A stretch of DNA of 64,000 bases from DATBAT01 sp963824805 (GCA_963824805.1 CAWGQZ010000015.1:62001-126000); one strand, 5' to 3'; numbered from the stretch's first letter, positions 8,714 through 18,297 are shown. The notes: generated by a model not told the origin, from the letters alone. A program made the numbers and translations.

Positions 8714-9073
8714 CTAAAGCGTCTTCAAATAAGCCAATAGATCGTCTGCCTGCTGCTGGGTAAGGGCTTGCGAAAACCCCTGCATCTTGCCGCGCCCATA
8801 GCGAATAATTTCTGCCACTCGTTCATCGTTGGCCGGCAGTCCGCTTACCGCAAGATATTGGTGCTTGAAGACTCCTTGCAGGCTCGGCCCTTGTTTGTCC
8901 CGGGAGGAATAGGGTTCATGGCAGCGTGCGCAGTAGTTGTCATAGACCCGGCGCCCAGCAGCCTGTTTCGGGTTCAGCCCAAGCTCGGCATCACTCTTGT
9001 GGAGCTCTGTGGTGCAGGAGGCGAGCACGATCGCCATGGCAGCCATGCACAGACAAAATACTTTCGTGGTCAA
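8714..9073 (-). CDS. Cytochrome c (class I) lipoprotein, 119 aa
   Basis: Predicted envelope-anchored c-type cytochrome. The haem-attachment motif CARCH is in YDNYCARCHEPYSSRDKQGP, and a downstream Met in GRGKMQGF is the likely sixth ligand. The fold ends in LTQQQADDLLAYLKTL, typical of mono-haem cytochrome c domains. The N-terminus (TTKVFCLCMAAMAIVLASC) is a lipoprotein signal with a lipobox Cys. I place the start at a TTG (9073) because longer frames would run into the divergent DUF488 gene at 9158; the ribosome-binding site is weak, so this is tentative. It converges on the PAS kinase gene, with stops 2 bases apart. Confidence 0.75.
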   Translation of the reverse strand: MTTKVFCLCMAAMAIVLASCTTELHKSDAELGLNPKQAAGRRVYDNYCARCHEPYSSRDKQGPSLQGVFKHQYLAVSGLPANDERVAEIIRYGRGKMQGFSQALTQQQADDLLAYLKTL

Positions 9074-9157
9074 TATTCGATCGATAAATTCCGTGATCGT
9101 CAAAAACTTGGCCTCGCGTTGATCCTCTGTGGCGAACGTACAATAATAGGACAAGTC

Positions 9158-9592
9158 ATGGCCGTCACGGTCAAGCGCGTCTACGAGAAACCGCACCGCG
9201 GAGATGGCGCTCGAGTATTGGTCGACCGGCTATGGCCGCGCGGGCTGAAGAAGGAAGCGGCAGATGTCCATTCCTGGCTCAAGGATCTGGCGCCTTCCGA
9301 TGGACTCCGCAAATGGTTTCATGCCCATCCCCAGGCATGGATCGGGTTCCGCAAGCGATATCTGAAAGAACTTGCCGCTGAATCGTCGGCCGCAGATCTC
9401 GATGCCCTCTATCGGCTGGCAAACAAGCGCAAGAATCTGACCCTGCTCTTCGCCTCCAAAAATGAAACCCATAACAATGCCGTCGTTCTGCGTGACCTGC
9501 TCGATGGAATGAGAAAGCCGCCTACCGGTACCGGGCCAGGTGGAGCGAGGGTAAGCCAAGGCCGCGAAGCCAAGCGTATGCCTCGGCCCTGA
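9158..9592 (+). CDS. DUF488 family protein, 144 aa
   Basis: Small cytosolic DUF488 (YeaO-like) protein of unknown biochemical role. Family signatures are clear: VKRVYEKPHRGDGARVLVDR then LWPRGLKKE at residues 3-35, the WLKDLAPSDGLRKWFHAHP segment, and a Rossmann-like LTLLFASKNETHNNAVVLRDLL at about 100-122. The tail after residue 125 is extra and low in complexity. The ATG at 9158 has TAGGA upstream. It is divergent from the cytochrome gene; the 84 bases between them must hold both promoters. Confidence 0.85.
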   Translation: MAVTVKRVYEKPHRGDGARVLVDRLWPRGLKKEAADVHSWLKDLAPSDGLRKWFHAHPQAWIGFRKRYLKELAAESSAADLDALYRLANKRKNLTLLFASKNETHNNAVVLRDLLDGMRKPPTGTGPGGARVSQGREAKRMPRP

Positions 9593-9683
9593 GCGTTCGC
9601 GTAAGGGTGCAGGCGGGTGGATTTCGATGGATGAAGATGCAGGGAAATGCGTTCCAACCTATGGATCAAGTCCCGATTCGGGA

Positions 9684-9763
9684 ATCCTGCCAGAAATATC
9701 GTCGCACTAATGTCGCAACTGGCGTGACTTTACAAAACGTTCGGGCGGGAACATTTTGTAAAG
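9684..9763 (+). repeat. Dispersed dyad element, copy A
   Basis: An intergenic element found again, inverted, at 33140-33216. It consists of a spaced direct repeat of GTCGCA (9701-9706 and 9712-9717), then CAACTGGCGTGACTT, then a 15-bp inverted repeat with arms CTTTACAAAACGTTC (9728-9742) and GAACATTTTGTAAAG (9749-9763), one mismatch. It lies between the convergent DUF488 and dacB genes. Roughly four fifths of positions match copy B over the whole length. Confidence 0.7.
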
Positions 9764-9820
9764 ATGAATTCGGCGCGAACCGAACGGCGAGGTCGCCCGT
9801 CTCCACATGGCATCTTGAGG

Positions 9821-11384
9821 CTACCGGTCGCCCATGATGGCCCCGACTACGTCGTCGATCGCGTCGGTTACACGCTTGGTAGGCAGATTGAAGTTGTTGG
9901 TGAGAATTGAGAAGCAGACCTCATCTCCGGATTCGGTGGTGGCGTAGCCGGAGAGAGTTTTCACGCCGCCCAGGGAGCCGGTCTTGGCGTGAATCGTACC
10001 TTGAAGACTAAGGTTCTTAAAACGGTCGGAGAGCGATCCGTCGACTCCGGCAACCGGAAGCGTATCGCGAAACGTGTTACCCCACGGTTGAGTCGAGGCA
10101 TAGCGCAGCAACTGCACCACCGCATGAGGAGTGGCCAGGTTTTGCCGCGAGAGTCCCGAGCCGTCATAAAAGACATATTGATCGGGCAGCACTCCGGCGC
10201 GGTTCAGAAATCCGCGGAGCACTTCCAATCCGCCTTCGACGGTTCCAGCTGTGCCTCGTTCCCTTCCCAACAACCGCAACAGGATTTCCGCGTGCAGGTT
10301 CTGACTGACTTTGTTGATCACGCGAAGATCTTCGACCAAGGGCTTGGAGTCGTAGTGTGCCAGGACCAGCGGCTTGGTTCTGCAGGGAGTGCAATGCCTC
10401 GTCGCTGCCTCCTCGTGCCGTGGTCGTGATGCTGAACGTGGAGAGCGTGGCCAGCTCCGTGTGGCGGGTCCGCTGCTTGCCGTAGACTACGACGCCGCGG
10501 TTCTCCAGCAGATGGCGGAACAGGCTCGCGGCGAAATCGGCGGGATCCTCAATTGCCAGGGCTTCGTTGGCGCCGGCATCATCGAGGGGAACATTGCCCC
10601 ACAAGGTGAGCACCGTCGATCCCGGCTCACGATTGATGAAAATCTTGCGTCCGGTACCGACTGGCGTGGTCAGAATTTTATTGTCGATGCGGTAGTAGTC
10701 GGCAAAGGGAGCAATGCTGACAAAGACCCGCTCGCCCACCCGGTCCGCGGGCAGGATGTTCACAAAGATTACGTTGTCGTTGATGGTGAGCGCGGAAACC
10801 GGGGCGCCGTCGGCCCAGACCAGATCGTCCTGGCTCCACCCTTCGCCATAGCGCTCAAAAGCGAAGTATGAGTCATCGGCGACGATGTCACCGTCAATAA
10901 ACTTCACGCCTTTTTGCACCAACTCGTCAGCCAACTGTTCGAGTACTTGAATAGGGTGTTCGTTGCGTTGCGTGTGTAGCGCATAGGGAAGTTCGCGGCC
11001 GGAGAGGTTGGGATCGCCGCGTCCCACGAGCACCAGGTCGCCGGTCAAACGTCCATGCTTGTCGAGGTTGCCGTTGGTTTCGATGGTGGTGTGGAACTTA
11101 TAGTCGGGGCCGATCAGCGCCAGCACGGCTGCTGTGGTGAACAACTTGGTGTTCGAAGCGGGGGTGAATAATCTTTCGGAATTCTGCGCGTAAAGCACCT
11201 TGCCAGTCTTCTGGGAAACAACTTCCACCCCCCAGAATCCGCGGCGCAATTCCGGACTGGAAAGAGCCTCCTCGATTCGCGAGGCCAAAGGCTTGATGTG
11301 TTTTCGTGATGCCGCCTGGAGTTGTGTTACCAGCAGCAGACAGAGGAAGAGCGAGAGCAGACGCACGTGGCGCATTCGCCTCAT
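9821..11384 (-). pseudogene. dacB: D-Ala-D-Ala carboxypeptidase/endopeptidase DacB (PBP4 type), frameshifted
   Basis: Periplasmic peptidase S13 (PBP4) that trims peptidoglycan crosslinks. The 5' part begins with a signal peptide (RLLSLFLCLLLVTQLQA) and carries the active-site SxxK as FTPASNTKLFTTAAVLALIG near residue 75. The LVGRGDPNLSGRELPYALH region follows. The 3' part (from about 10370 down to 9821) carries LVEDLRVINKVSQNLHAE (SxN motif) and HAKTGSLGGVKTLSGY (KTG motif). The two parts are in different frames. The break is at about 10374-10380; removing one G of the GG there would join SLQN to KPLVLAHYDSKPLVED. All catalytic motifs survive, so this may be a sequencing error. Start at 11384. 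Confidence 0.88.
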
Positions 11385-11465
11385 GATTGTAGCATCAAGG
11401 CTCTAATTCATTGAAAACAATAACCCTTAATTCGCCTGGTACAGCCCTGGGTTTAGAATTCATAG

Positions 11466-12353
11466 ATGCGTCCTGTCTTTGAATGGAATACCGGTGCGCG
11501 GACCCTCCAGCTTGGCAAGCGGACCTATGTCATGGGTGTGCTCAATGTGACTCCCGATTCATTTTCCGATGGCGGCCAGCATTTGGATCCTGAGGCCGCC
11601 CTGCAACACGCCCTGAAGATGTTAGAAGAGGGGGCCGACATCATTGATATTGGCGGGGAATCGACCCGCCCGGGAGCGAAGACCGGGGATTCGGCTGCCG
11701 CTAAGCCTGCGGTCTCTGAGAAAGAGGAACTGGGCCGGGTGGTCCCGGTCATCAGGGCGCTGAAAAAGAAGAAGCCCGACTGCATTATTTCTGTCGACAC
11801 CTACAAGGCTGCGGTTGCGCGCGCTGCCTTCGACGCGGGCGCAGAAATTGTGAATGACGTGAGCGGTTTTCGCTGGGACGCTCACATGAAAAAGACCCTG
11901 GCAGAGTTGAAGTGCGGCGCGGTGCTGATGCATAGCCGCGGCCGTCCGGAGGAGTGGGCAAAACTCAAACCGGTGCCCGATGTTGTGACTCTGGTCAAGC
12001 GGGAATTACGAGAGTGGGCGGACGCGGCGCAGATATCTGGAATGAAGCGTGACCACATTATGCTCGATCCAGGCTTCGGTTTCGGCAAACGGCTGGAAGA
12101 AAACTATCCGCTACTCAAGCGGTTCGATGAGTTTCATCAACTTCGTTATCCGTTGATGGTGGGAGTTTCGCGCAAGTCATTCATCGGCCGCGCCATAGCT
12201 CGCAATGGCGCCGATGCTCCGTTGGCGGAACGTCTGCACGGCACAATTGCTGCTGAAACCGCCGCTATCCTAAAGGGAACGCATATCATTCGCACCCACG
12301 ATGTTCGGGCGTGCGTCGAAGCCGCCAAACTTGCGGACCTGGCGTTGATTTAA
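11466..12353 (+). CDS. folP: Dihydropteroate synthase FolP
   Basis: Condenses p-aminobenzoate with dihydropterin pyrophosphate in folate synthesis. The 295-residue TIM barrel shows both family signatures: VMGVLNVTPDSFSDGG near residue 22 and EGADIIDIGGESTRPGA near 56. Also visible are IISVDTYKAAVARAAFDAGA, IVNDVSGFRW, LMHSRGRPEEW, DHIMLDPGFGFGK near 200 and LMVGVSRKSFIGR near 230, which holds the phosphate-binding residues. The start at 11466 lies 82 bases from the divergent dacB start. An insertion-like lysine-rich stretch (IRALKKKKPDC) is unremarkable. Confidence 0.97.
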   Translation: MRPVFEWNTGARTLQLGKRTYVMGVLNVTPDSFSDGGQHLDPEAALQHALKMLEEGADIIDIGGESTRPGAKTGDSAAAKPAVSEKEELGRVVPVIRALKKKKPDCIISVDTYKAAVARAAFDAGAEIVNDVSGFRWDAHMKKTLAELKCGAVLMHSRGRPEEWAKLKPVPDVVTLVKRELREWADAAQISGMKRDHIMLDPGFGFGKRLEENYPLLKRFDEFHQLRYPLMVGVSRKSFIGRAIARNGADAPLAERLHGTIAAETAAILKGTHIIRTHDVRACVEAAKLADLALI

Positions 12354-12537
12354 TTGCCCTCCATGAGAAGGCCGGTCGGAGTCAAGCCGATTCTTGTTTG
12401 GCTTCGTTAAACAAAGGTTTTCATGTGCCGTTGTGCCGAACGAAGGCATGTAGAACTCATCCCATCTGTTAAAACCTGAGTGGATTAATGCATCAGCTCA
12501 ATTGGGTTCGACCTCGGCGTGCTTTGAAGTGCTCTTT

Positions 12538-13593
12538 TTACGGCTTCATCAGCCCGCGCTGAGCGATCCCAATATTGTCCCGCGTGGTGTTCTTCACCAG
12601 GTACATCATCTCGTCGGCCTGGCGGATGATGTCGTGCGGACTCTGAGCATCGTGCGGGTATGTGGCCATTCCCATCGACGCGCGTACCGTAAGGTTTAAT
12701 TTCTCTTCTTTGCAGAAAACGCTGGCACGCAACAGGTCGCGCATACGGCGTGCTACCACTAGTGCGGCGTCTTTGCCGGTCTGCGGCAGCAGCACAACGA
12801 ATTCGTCTCCGCCATAGCGAAATGCGAAATCGATCAAACGCAATTGCGCTTTGATCAGATATCCAATTTCCGCCAGCAGCTTACTCCCAACCAGGTGACC
12901 GTGGGTATCGTTCACCTGCTTGAAGTGGTCGAGATCGATGAATATGACACTGAACTCGTATCCGAAGCGCGACGAGCGGTAGACCTCGGCGTCCAGCGTC
13001 TTGTATAGATGACGGGCATTGAACAGCCCGGTGCAGTCATCGGTGATGGTCAGTTCCTGGATGCGCTCCACCGACTTGGCATTCTCGATGGCGATGGCGG
13101 CGTAATCGCAAAGTGACTGCAGGAAGAACAACTCGGCTTCGCCAAAGCCCTTCATATCGACGTTGACCAGTTGGATAACGCCCAAGACCCGGTGTTTAGA
13201 GCGCAACGGGATGCAGATAATGGACCGTGTTTCCCACTCCGTCATCTCATCGATCCGCTTGGCGAAACGCGGGTCGCTCATCACGTCGGGAACCACCAGT
13301 CGTTCGCCATGTTTGGCGACCCATCCGGCAATGCCTTCGCCAACCTTAAGTCTCACATTCTTAAGGGTTTCTGCGGCATTTCCGATGGCGATTGCGAAAT
13401 ACAGTTCCTCTTTTTCTTCGTCCACCATCAGCAGGGACCAGTTGTCCGGACGGAAGTATTCCGCCATCTTTTCCATGATGGTTTGCAGGATGGAATCGAG
13501 ATCAAGCGAGGAGGTAAGGGCCTTGGCCACGCCGTGGAAAATCTCGAGTTCCTGCAGCTCCCGGGTTCGGGCGGTACCGGTGCCTTTGCTCAT
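12538..13593 (-). CDS. GAF-GGDEF diguanylate cyclase, 351 aa
   Basis: Makes cyclic di-GMP from two GTP. The GAF sensor spans about residues 20-170 (SLDLDSILQTIMEKMAEYF; LKVGEGIAGWVAKHGERLVV; IPLRSKHRVLGVIQLVN). The GGDEF domain spans 183-345 with the catalytic loop RYGGDEF intact at 259-265 and the metal-binding FIDLDHFKQVNDTHGH. An RxxD product-inhibition site (RLID, 252-255) sits five residues before GGDEF, so feedback inhibition is expected. The start at 13593 (MSKGTGTARTRELQELE) is the first Met that fits a soluble protein. The gene is divergent from the RodZ-like gene. Confidence 0.93.
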   Translation of the reverse strand: MSKGTGTARTRELQELEIFHGVAKALTSSLDLDSILQTIMEKMAEYFRPDNWSLLMVDEEKEELYFAIAIGNAAETLKNVRLKVGEGIAGWVAKHGERLVVPDVMSDPRFAKRIDEMTEWETRSIICIPLRSKHRVLGVIQLVNVDMKGFGEAELFFLQSLCDYAAIAIENAKSVERIQELTITDDCTGLFNARHLYKTLDAEVYRSSRFGYEFSVIFIDLDHFKQVNDTHGHLVGSKLLAEIGYLIKAQLRLIDFAFRYGGDEFVVLLPQTGKDAALVVARRMRDLLRASVFCKEEKLNLTVRASMGMATYPHDAQSPHDIIRQADEMMYLVKNTTRDNIGIAQRGLMKP

Positions 13594-13830
13594 GAAGACT
13601 TGCGTCCCCGGATGTACGGAAATTGTAGAAATTATAAGCGGGGGGTACAGGCATGGGCAATCAACCTTGGTAACCGGAATCCGGCAAGCCACGGCAACTT
13701 ATCGAACAAAGCCCAAGTTACGTAAATCACCCGCCAGATGGCGATTTTTGCTGATTCTCCTGCTTGCACTTGCCATAATGTTGTGAACCACCCATTAGCA
13801 GTCAGGGATCAGGCCCGGAGGGGGCTTCGA

Positions 13831-14928
13831 GTGCAATCGTTTGGTCAGCGCTTACAAAAAGAGCGCGAAAAACAGGGTGTAACTCTCGACGAGGTGTGCG
13901 CGTCTACCAAAGTCGCGGTGCGTTTTTTGCGCGCGATTGAGGAAGAGCGCTTCGAACAGTTACCCGGTGGCATATTCAATAAAGGATTCGTCCGTTCTTA
14001 CGCGCAGCATTTGGGAATCAACGAACAGGAAGCCGTTGACGATTACCTGCTGGCCGCTGGACTGGTGACACCGCCGGTAGTAGAAGGGGCCGCAACTGCC
14101 GCAGATGCCAACGTCCCCGAAACCAAGGCAGTCGATCCCAAGCCCGTTCCGTCCAAGCCGGTCGAGGTCAGCAAGCCGGAGGTAAAGGCTCCCGAAGCCA
14201 AGAAGCCGGAAGCAAAGCTACCAGTCGCGGCCAAGCCTCTCGTGATTGAACCCAAGCCTCCAGTCATTGAGACCCAGCCTGCCAAAATTAAGGTGAAGCA
14301 CGCTGCCCGGCAGAAGCAGCACGCGGAAAAGAAGAAGGAACCAAAACCCGCGCCTCAACCGGTGCCGGAAGTTGAGACCGGCCGTGGCGATTGGTTTCCC
14401 TGGGGAAAGTTAGCTTTTGTGCTGTTGCTGATCGCATTCGGCTTCGCCATGTGGGGATCGTTCCATACTCCTTCGGAAGAGCACACCAGCCAGCCCGAAC
14501 CAAAGCCGTCCATCAACCAAAGTATCGGTACGCCGGAACCGAAGCCTTTGCAAAACGTAAGCTCGGATATGCCCGCACTTGCACTACCTCAGCCTGAGAC
14601 CGCTCCCCTAACATCTCAAGCCGCCTTGCGTTCGCCGGAACCCCTAACTTCCGGATCATTTGTGGTAGTCGTGGAAGCGCACGAAGCCGCCTGGGTTTCC
14701 ATTAAGGTTGACGGAAAAGAAATCATGCAGGACGTGATGAACCCTTCCGCCCCAAAATCGTTCGAAGCTTACAAAGAAGTGGTTATCAAAGCGGGCAACG
14801 TAGGCGCGTTAGACTTCAGTTTCAACGGCAAGAGACTGCCTGTCCAGGGAGATTACGATGAGGTCAAGGTCTTGACCTTTGATGGCAATGGCTTGCAGGC
14901 GCAACCGGTAAAAGCCGCCGGACTATAG
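13831..14928 (+). CDS. RodZ-like membrane protein (HTH + DUF4115), 365 aa
   Basis: Resembles RodZ, a bitopic protein that links MreB to the cell wall machinery. The N-terminal xre-type HTH spans residues 3-72 (FGQRLQKEREKQGVTLDEV; NKGFVRSYAQHLGI). A long Pro/Lys/Glu-rich linker follows (90-180), then one membrane segment (KLAFVLLLIAFGFAMWGSF, about 193-211). A periplasmic DUF4115 domain covers about 275-362 (EAHEAAWVSIKVDGKEIMQD; SFNGKRLPVQGDYDEVKVLTF). The GTG at 13831 is chosen because GGAGGGGG lies 8-15 bases upstream and an HTH begins at once. MreB-interaction is inferred from the family only. Confidence 0.85.
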   Translation: MQSFGQRLQKEREKQGVTLDEVCASTKVAVRFLRAIEEERFEQLPGGIFNKGFVRSYAQHLGINEQEAVDDYLLAAGLVTPPVVEGAATAADANVPETKAVDPKPVPSKPVEVSKPEVKAPEAKKPEAKLPVAAKPLVIEPKPPVIETQPAKIKVKHAARQKQHAEKKKEPKPAPQPVPEVETGRGDWFPWGKLAFVLLLIAFGFAMWGSFHTPSEEHTSQPEPKPSINQSIGTPEPKPLQNVSSDMPALALPQPETAPLTSQAALRSPEPLTSGSFVVVVEAHEAAWVSIKVDGKEIMQDVMNPSAPKSFEAYKEVVIKAGNVGALDFSFNGKRLPVQGDYDEVKVLTFDGNGLQAQPVKAAGL

Positions 14929-15196
14929 ACCAGGGTTTCCTTCGCATACCTTTGATGTCCCTTGGGCTCCAAGCCTTTTAGAAAGTCTCCATTTGGCCCC
15001 CTTCAGCGCCGTCTGCCGTAAATGGGCTTCCATTCGCTGCCCAAAGGTTCCACCCGGTCTAAAGGCATTGCGCCCCCCTAACTATGTTTGATAGCTTTCT
15101 ATAGACCCAAAAAAGCCTTTTGCACGGCCGTTGTGTTCGGACCTGCTCCCGCCAGACTGACGTCCAGATCGCTTTCAATTGTGGAGGATAAGCCGC

Positions 15197-16375
15197 GTGT
15201 CAATGAAGAACCCGTACTTGTTTACGTCTGAATCCGTCACTGAAGGACATCCCGACAAGATCGCGGACCAGATCTCCGACTCCATCCTCGATGCCTGCCT
15301 GGCGGAAGACCCCATGAGCCGCGTCGCCTGCGAAACTCTCACCGCGACCGGACTGGTGGTCATCGCCGGCGAGATCACGACTAAGGCCTACGTCGACTTC
15401 CAATCCCTGGTCCGGGGCACCATCCACTCCATCGGATACAACAATGCACTCTACGGCTTTGATTCCAACACCTGTGCGGTAATCTCCAGCATCAACAAGC
15501 AATCCGGCGACATCGCCATGGGCGTGGACACCGGCGGCGCCGGCGACCAGGGAATGATGTTTGGGTATGCTTGTAATGAAAATGCTGAGCTGATGCCGAT
15601 GCCGATTTCGTTAGCGCACAAGCTGACCATGAGGCTTTCGGAGATGCGCAAGAATGGCAAGATGCTTTATCTGCGGCCCGATGGCAAGTCGCAGGTCACG
15701 GTTGAATATGACGCCAAGGGCAAGCCGCAAAGAGTTGACGCGGTGGTGATTTCTACCCAGCACGCAGAGACCATAGGCAATGACGAACTCCGCAGTGATA
15801 TTCTCAAGCACGTAATTCAGTCCACGATTCCCGCCAAACTGCTCGATCAAGACACCAAGTACCACATCAATCCCACCGGACGCTTCGTCATCGGCGGTCC
15901 TATGGGCGATACCGGCCTGACCGGGCGCAAGATTATTGTCGACACCTATGGTGGTATGGGACGGCACGGCGGCGGCGCTTTCAGCGGCAAAGATCCGACC
16001 AAGGTGGACCGCTCGGCAGCTTATATGGCGCGTTACATCGCGAAGAACATAGTCGCCGCCAAGTTGGCGGACCGCTGCGAAGTGCAACTGGCCTATGCGA
16101 TTGGCGTGGCCGATCCGGTCAGCGTGCGCGTGGATACCTTTGGTACCTCCAATGTCGATGAAGACACCTTGTCCGATCTGATCCGGGCTAACTTTAAGCT
16201 GACTCCGAAGGGGATTATCGATTCGCTGAAGTTGCGGCGTCCGATTTATGCCAAGACTGCAGCTTACGGGCACTTTGGCCGCACCGATCCTGACTTTACC
16301 TGGGAAGCGACCGACAAAGCCGCCGCATTGGCCAGCAATGCCGGCTCGCGGGAGACGGTGGCGGTCCGCAAATAA
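15197..16375 (+). CDS. metK: S-adenosylmethionine synthase MetK
   Basis: Makes SAM from methionine and ATP. The 392-residue protein has the family landmarks: FTSESVTEGHPDKIADQISD (ATP-binding His and Mg-binding Asp), QSGDIAMGVDTGGAGDQGMM (flexible loop), GGPMGDTGLTGRKIIVDTYGG and GGGAFSGKDPTKVDRSAAY (P-loop-like). The GTG at 15197 sits 9 bases after GGAGG; an ATG two codons later (15203) is equally compatible with the protein. ahcY follows 111 bases downstream on the same strand, linking SAM synthesis with removal of S-adenosylhomocysteine. I saw no recognisable SAM or SAH riboswitch in the 268-base leader. Confidence 0.97.
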   Translation: MSMKNPYLFTSESVTEGHPDKIADQISDSILDACLAEDPMSRVACETLTATGLVVIAGEITTKAYVDFQSLVRGTIHSIGYNNALYGFDSNTCAVISSINKQSGDIAMGVDTGGAGDQGMMFGYACNENAELMPMPISLAHKLTMRLSEMRKNGKMLYLRPDGKSQVTVEYDAKGKPQRVDAVVISTQHAETIGNDELRSDILKHVIQSTIPAKLLDQDTKYHINPTGRFVIGGPMGDTGLTGRKIIVDTYGGMGRHGGGAFSGKDPTKVDRSAAYMARYIAKNIVAAKLADRCEVQLAYAIGVADPVSVRVDTFGTSNVDEDTLSDLIRANFKLTPKGIIDSLKLRRPIYAKTAAYGHFGRTDPDFTWEATDKAAALASNAGSRETVAVRK

Positions 16376-16377
16376 AT

Positions 16378-16450
16378 GCTTTGAACCGCGAAGGACACTA
16401 AGGTGCACTATGGAATTCCTTTGTGAACCCTGGTTTCCTTCGTGTTAGAG
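16378..16450. repeat. Boilerplate intergenic repeat between metK and ahcY
   Basis: Contains AACCGCGAAGGACACTAAGG and, inverted 40 bases later, CCTTCGTGTT. Sequences of this kind (variants of CCTTCGTGTCCTTCGCGGTT) recur between genes in many bacterial genomes. That is my recollection and not a search result. Confidence 0.4.
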
Positions 16451-16486
16451 ATTTTCTTACATTCGAATTCAGCACCAAGGAGAAAT

Positions 16487-17764
16487 ATGTCGACTGCACC
16501 CGTGCAAACGAACTTCGATATCAAGGATATCGAACTGGCCGATATGGGCAAGAAGCGCATTGATTGGGCCAACCAGTCGATGAAGGTGCTTCAGATTATC
16601 CGCAAGGAATTCATCAAGAACCAGCCGCTGAAGGGAATCCGCATCTCCGCCTGCCTGCACGTGACCGCGGAAACCGCCAACCTCGCCATCTGCCTGCGCG
16701 ACGGCGGAGCCGATGTCGTGCTGTGCGCGTCGAATCCGTTGTCGACGCAGGACGACGTCGCCGCCAGCCTGGTGCGCGATAACAATATTCCCGTCTACGC
16801 CATCAAGGGCGAAGACAACGACACTTACTACAACCACATTCTGGCGGCGATCGACCACAAGCCGCACATCACCATGGACGATGGCGCTGATCTGGTTGGG
16901 CTGTTGCACACCAAGCGTCAGGATGGCCTGGAGAGCGTGATCGGTGGCACCGAAGAGACCACGACCGGCGTGATCCGGCTGCGCGCCATGGCCAAAGACA
17001 AGGTCTTGAAGTTCCCCATTATCGCGGTCAACGACGCCGACACAAAGCATCTGTTCGACAACCGCTATGGCACCGGACAGTCCACCATCGATGGCATCAT
17101 TCGCGCCACCAACTTCCTGCTGGCGGGCTCCAAGTTCGTCGTCGCCGGTTACGGATGGTGCGGACGCGGCCTCGCCAGCCGGGCGCGCGGCGCTGGCGCT
17201 GAAGTTATCGTTACTGAAATCGATCCGACGAAAGCGCTCGAAGCCGTGATGGACGGTTTCCGTGTCATGTCGATGATCGAAGCTGCAAAGCTGGGCGATG
17301 TGTTCTGCACGGTGACCGGAAACAAGAACGTGCTGGCACGAGAGCACTTCGAGGTCATGAAAGACGGCGCGATCATCTCCAACTCCGGACACTTCAATGT
17401 CGAAATCGATATCCCGGCGCTGGAAAAGCTGTCGTCATCGAAGCGCACCACGCGCACTTTCGTCGAAGAATACTCGTTGCGCGACGGCCGCAAGATCAAC
17501 CTGTTGGGCGAAGGCCGCCTCATTAACCTGGCCTCGGCAGAGGGACATCCGCCGTCGGTGATGGACATGAGTTTTGCCGACCAGGCGCTTTCGGTGGAGT
17601 ACATGGTGAAGAACTACAAGACGCTGGAGAAGAGAGTCTACAAAGTGCCCGAAGATCTGGATAAGCGCGTGGCCCGGCTGAAGCTGGAGTCAACCGGAAT
17701 CAAGATCGACAAACTCACTCCGGAGCAGGAAGAGTATCTGGCGGGGTGGAACGAGGGGACGTAG
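16487..17764 (+). CDS. ahcY: Adenosylhomocysteinase AhcY
   Basis: NAD-dependent hydrolase splitting S-adenosylhomocysteine into adenosine and homocysteine. The 425-residue length is that of the short bacterial form. Signatures: IRISACLHVTAETANLAI (substrate-binding HVTAETA), ITMDDGADLVGLLHT, GGTEETTTGVIRL, the NAD-binding FVVAGYGWCGRGLASRARG near residue 215, NSGHFNVEID near 305 and the C-terminal KLTPEQEEYLAGW. The ATG at 16487 has AAGGAGA four to ten bases upstream. It works with MetK in the activated methyl cycle, and a terminator follows at 17808. Confidence 0.97.
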   Translation: MSTAPVQTNFDIKDIELADMGKKRIDWANQSMKVLQIIRKEFIKNQPLKGIRISACLHVTAETANLAICLRDGGADVVLCASNPLSTQDDVAASLVRDNNIPVYAIKGEDNDTYYNHILAAIDHKPHITMDDGADLVGLLHTKRQDGLESVIGGTEETTTGVIRLRAMAKDKVLKFPIIAVNDADTKHLFDNRYGTGQSTIDGIIRATNFLLAGSKFVVAGYGWCGRGLASRARGAGAEVIVTEIDPTKALEAVMDGFRVMSMIEAAKLGDVFCTVTGNKNVLAREHFEVMKDGAIISNSGHFNVEIDIPALEKLSSSKRTTRTFVEEYSLRDGRKINLLGEGRLINLASAEGHPPSVMDMSFADQALSVEYMVKNYKTLEKRVYKVPEDLDKRVARLKLESTGIKIDKLTPEQEEYLAGWNEGT

Positions 17765-18297
17765 AACCGTCTCTGGTCGTTGGTTTTTCGAGAAGCGCTT
17801 GGCTATCGGGGCGGCTTGAGCCGCCCCAATTTATTTGGACTGGGTTTCTATCAGCGATCCGTGTCAAGACGTGGCCTTTGGCTGCGTCGTTTTGCGAGTC
17901 GGAACAGAGTGCGCGCTTTGCGCCGGCGGTTCGGATAGTTGCGCCCGACGGCGCGTGATCAAGATTCGTTTCAGATGGCATGGCGTAAGCCGATGCCCTG
18001 ACCAAAAGACGATGGTGCTGGTGTGTGGCTCAGTTCGTGGGGCTGCTCGCGAAAGGCCTAATTGATGGTCGGGTCACGCCGGACAACTTCATTTTGTCAT
18101 ATTGTGCTGTTACCTCGTAACGCTTGAACATCGCTCCGTACTTAGTCAGTCTCAACACCTTTCCTCACTTCCATGAGTAGTCCGGGGAGCAATTTGTTTG
18201 CTGCTGGCTGCCTTGCCTCCCACCTTTGCCACAGAACGGGCAAAGAGGGGCACCCTCTTCTTGCTGTTCTTGCTTCGTTCATGACGGAGCCGAAATG
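17765..18297. other. Intergenic stretch after ahcY
   Basis: About 530 bases between convergent genes. It holds the ahcY terminator at its left end. The remaining short frames have no ribosome-binding site or family resemblance. Confidence 0.5.
17808..17836 (+). terminator. Terminator after ahcY
   Basis: Perfect 9-bp stem GGGGCGGCT / AGCCGCCCC with a two-base loop (TG), followed by AATTTATTT. Confidence 0.75.

Noticed and set aside
12480..12540. GGGTTCGACCTC, reminiscent of a tRNA T-arm
   Set aside because: No matching acceptor, D or anticodon stems nearby; not a tRNA.
14929..15196. Possible SAM or SAH riboswitch in the metK leader
   Set aside because: I could not find the conserved cores of the SAM-I, SAM-II or SAH classes, nor a terminator/anti-terminator pair; a covariance search would decide.
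15611..17392. Long minus-strand frames opposite metK (15611-16408) and ahcY (16469-17392)
   Set aside because: Both enzymes are full length with all signatures; the antisense translations are His/Gly-rich shadows of their codon use.
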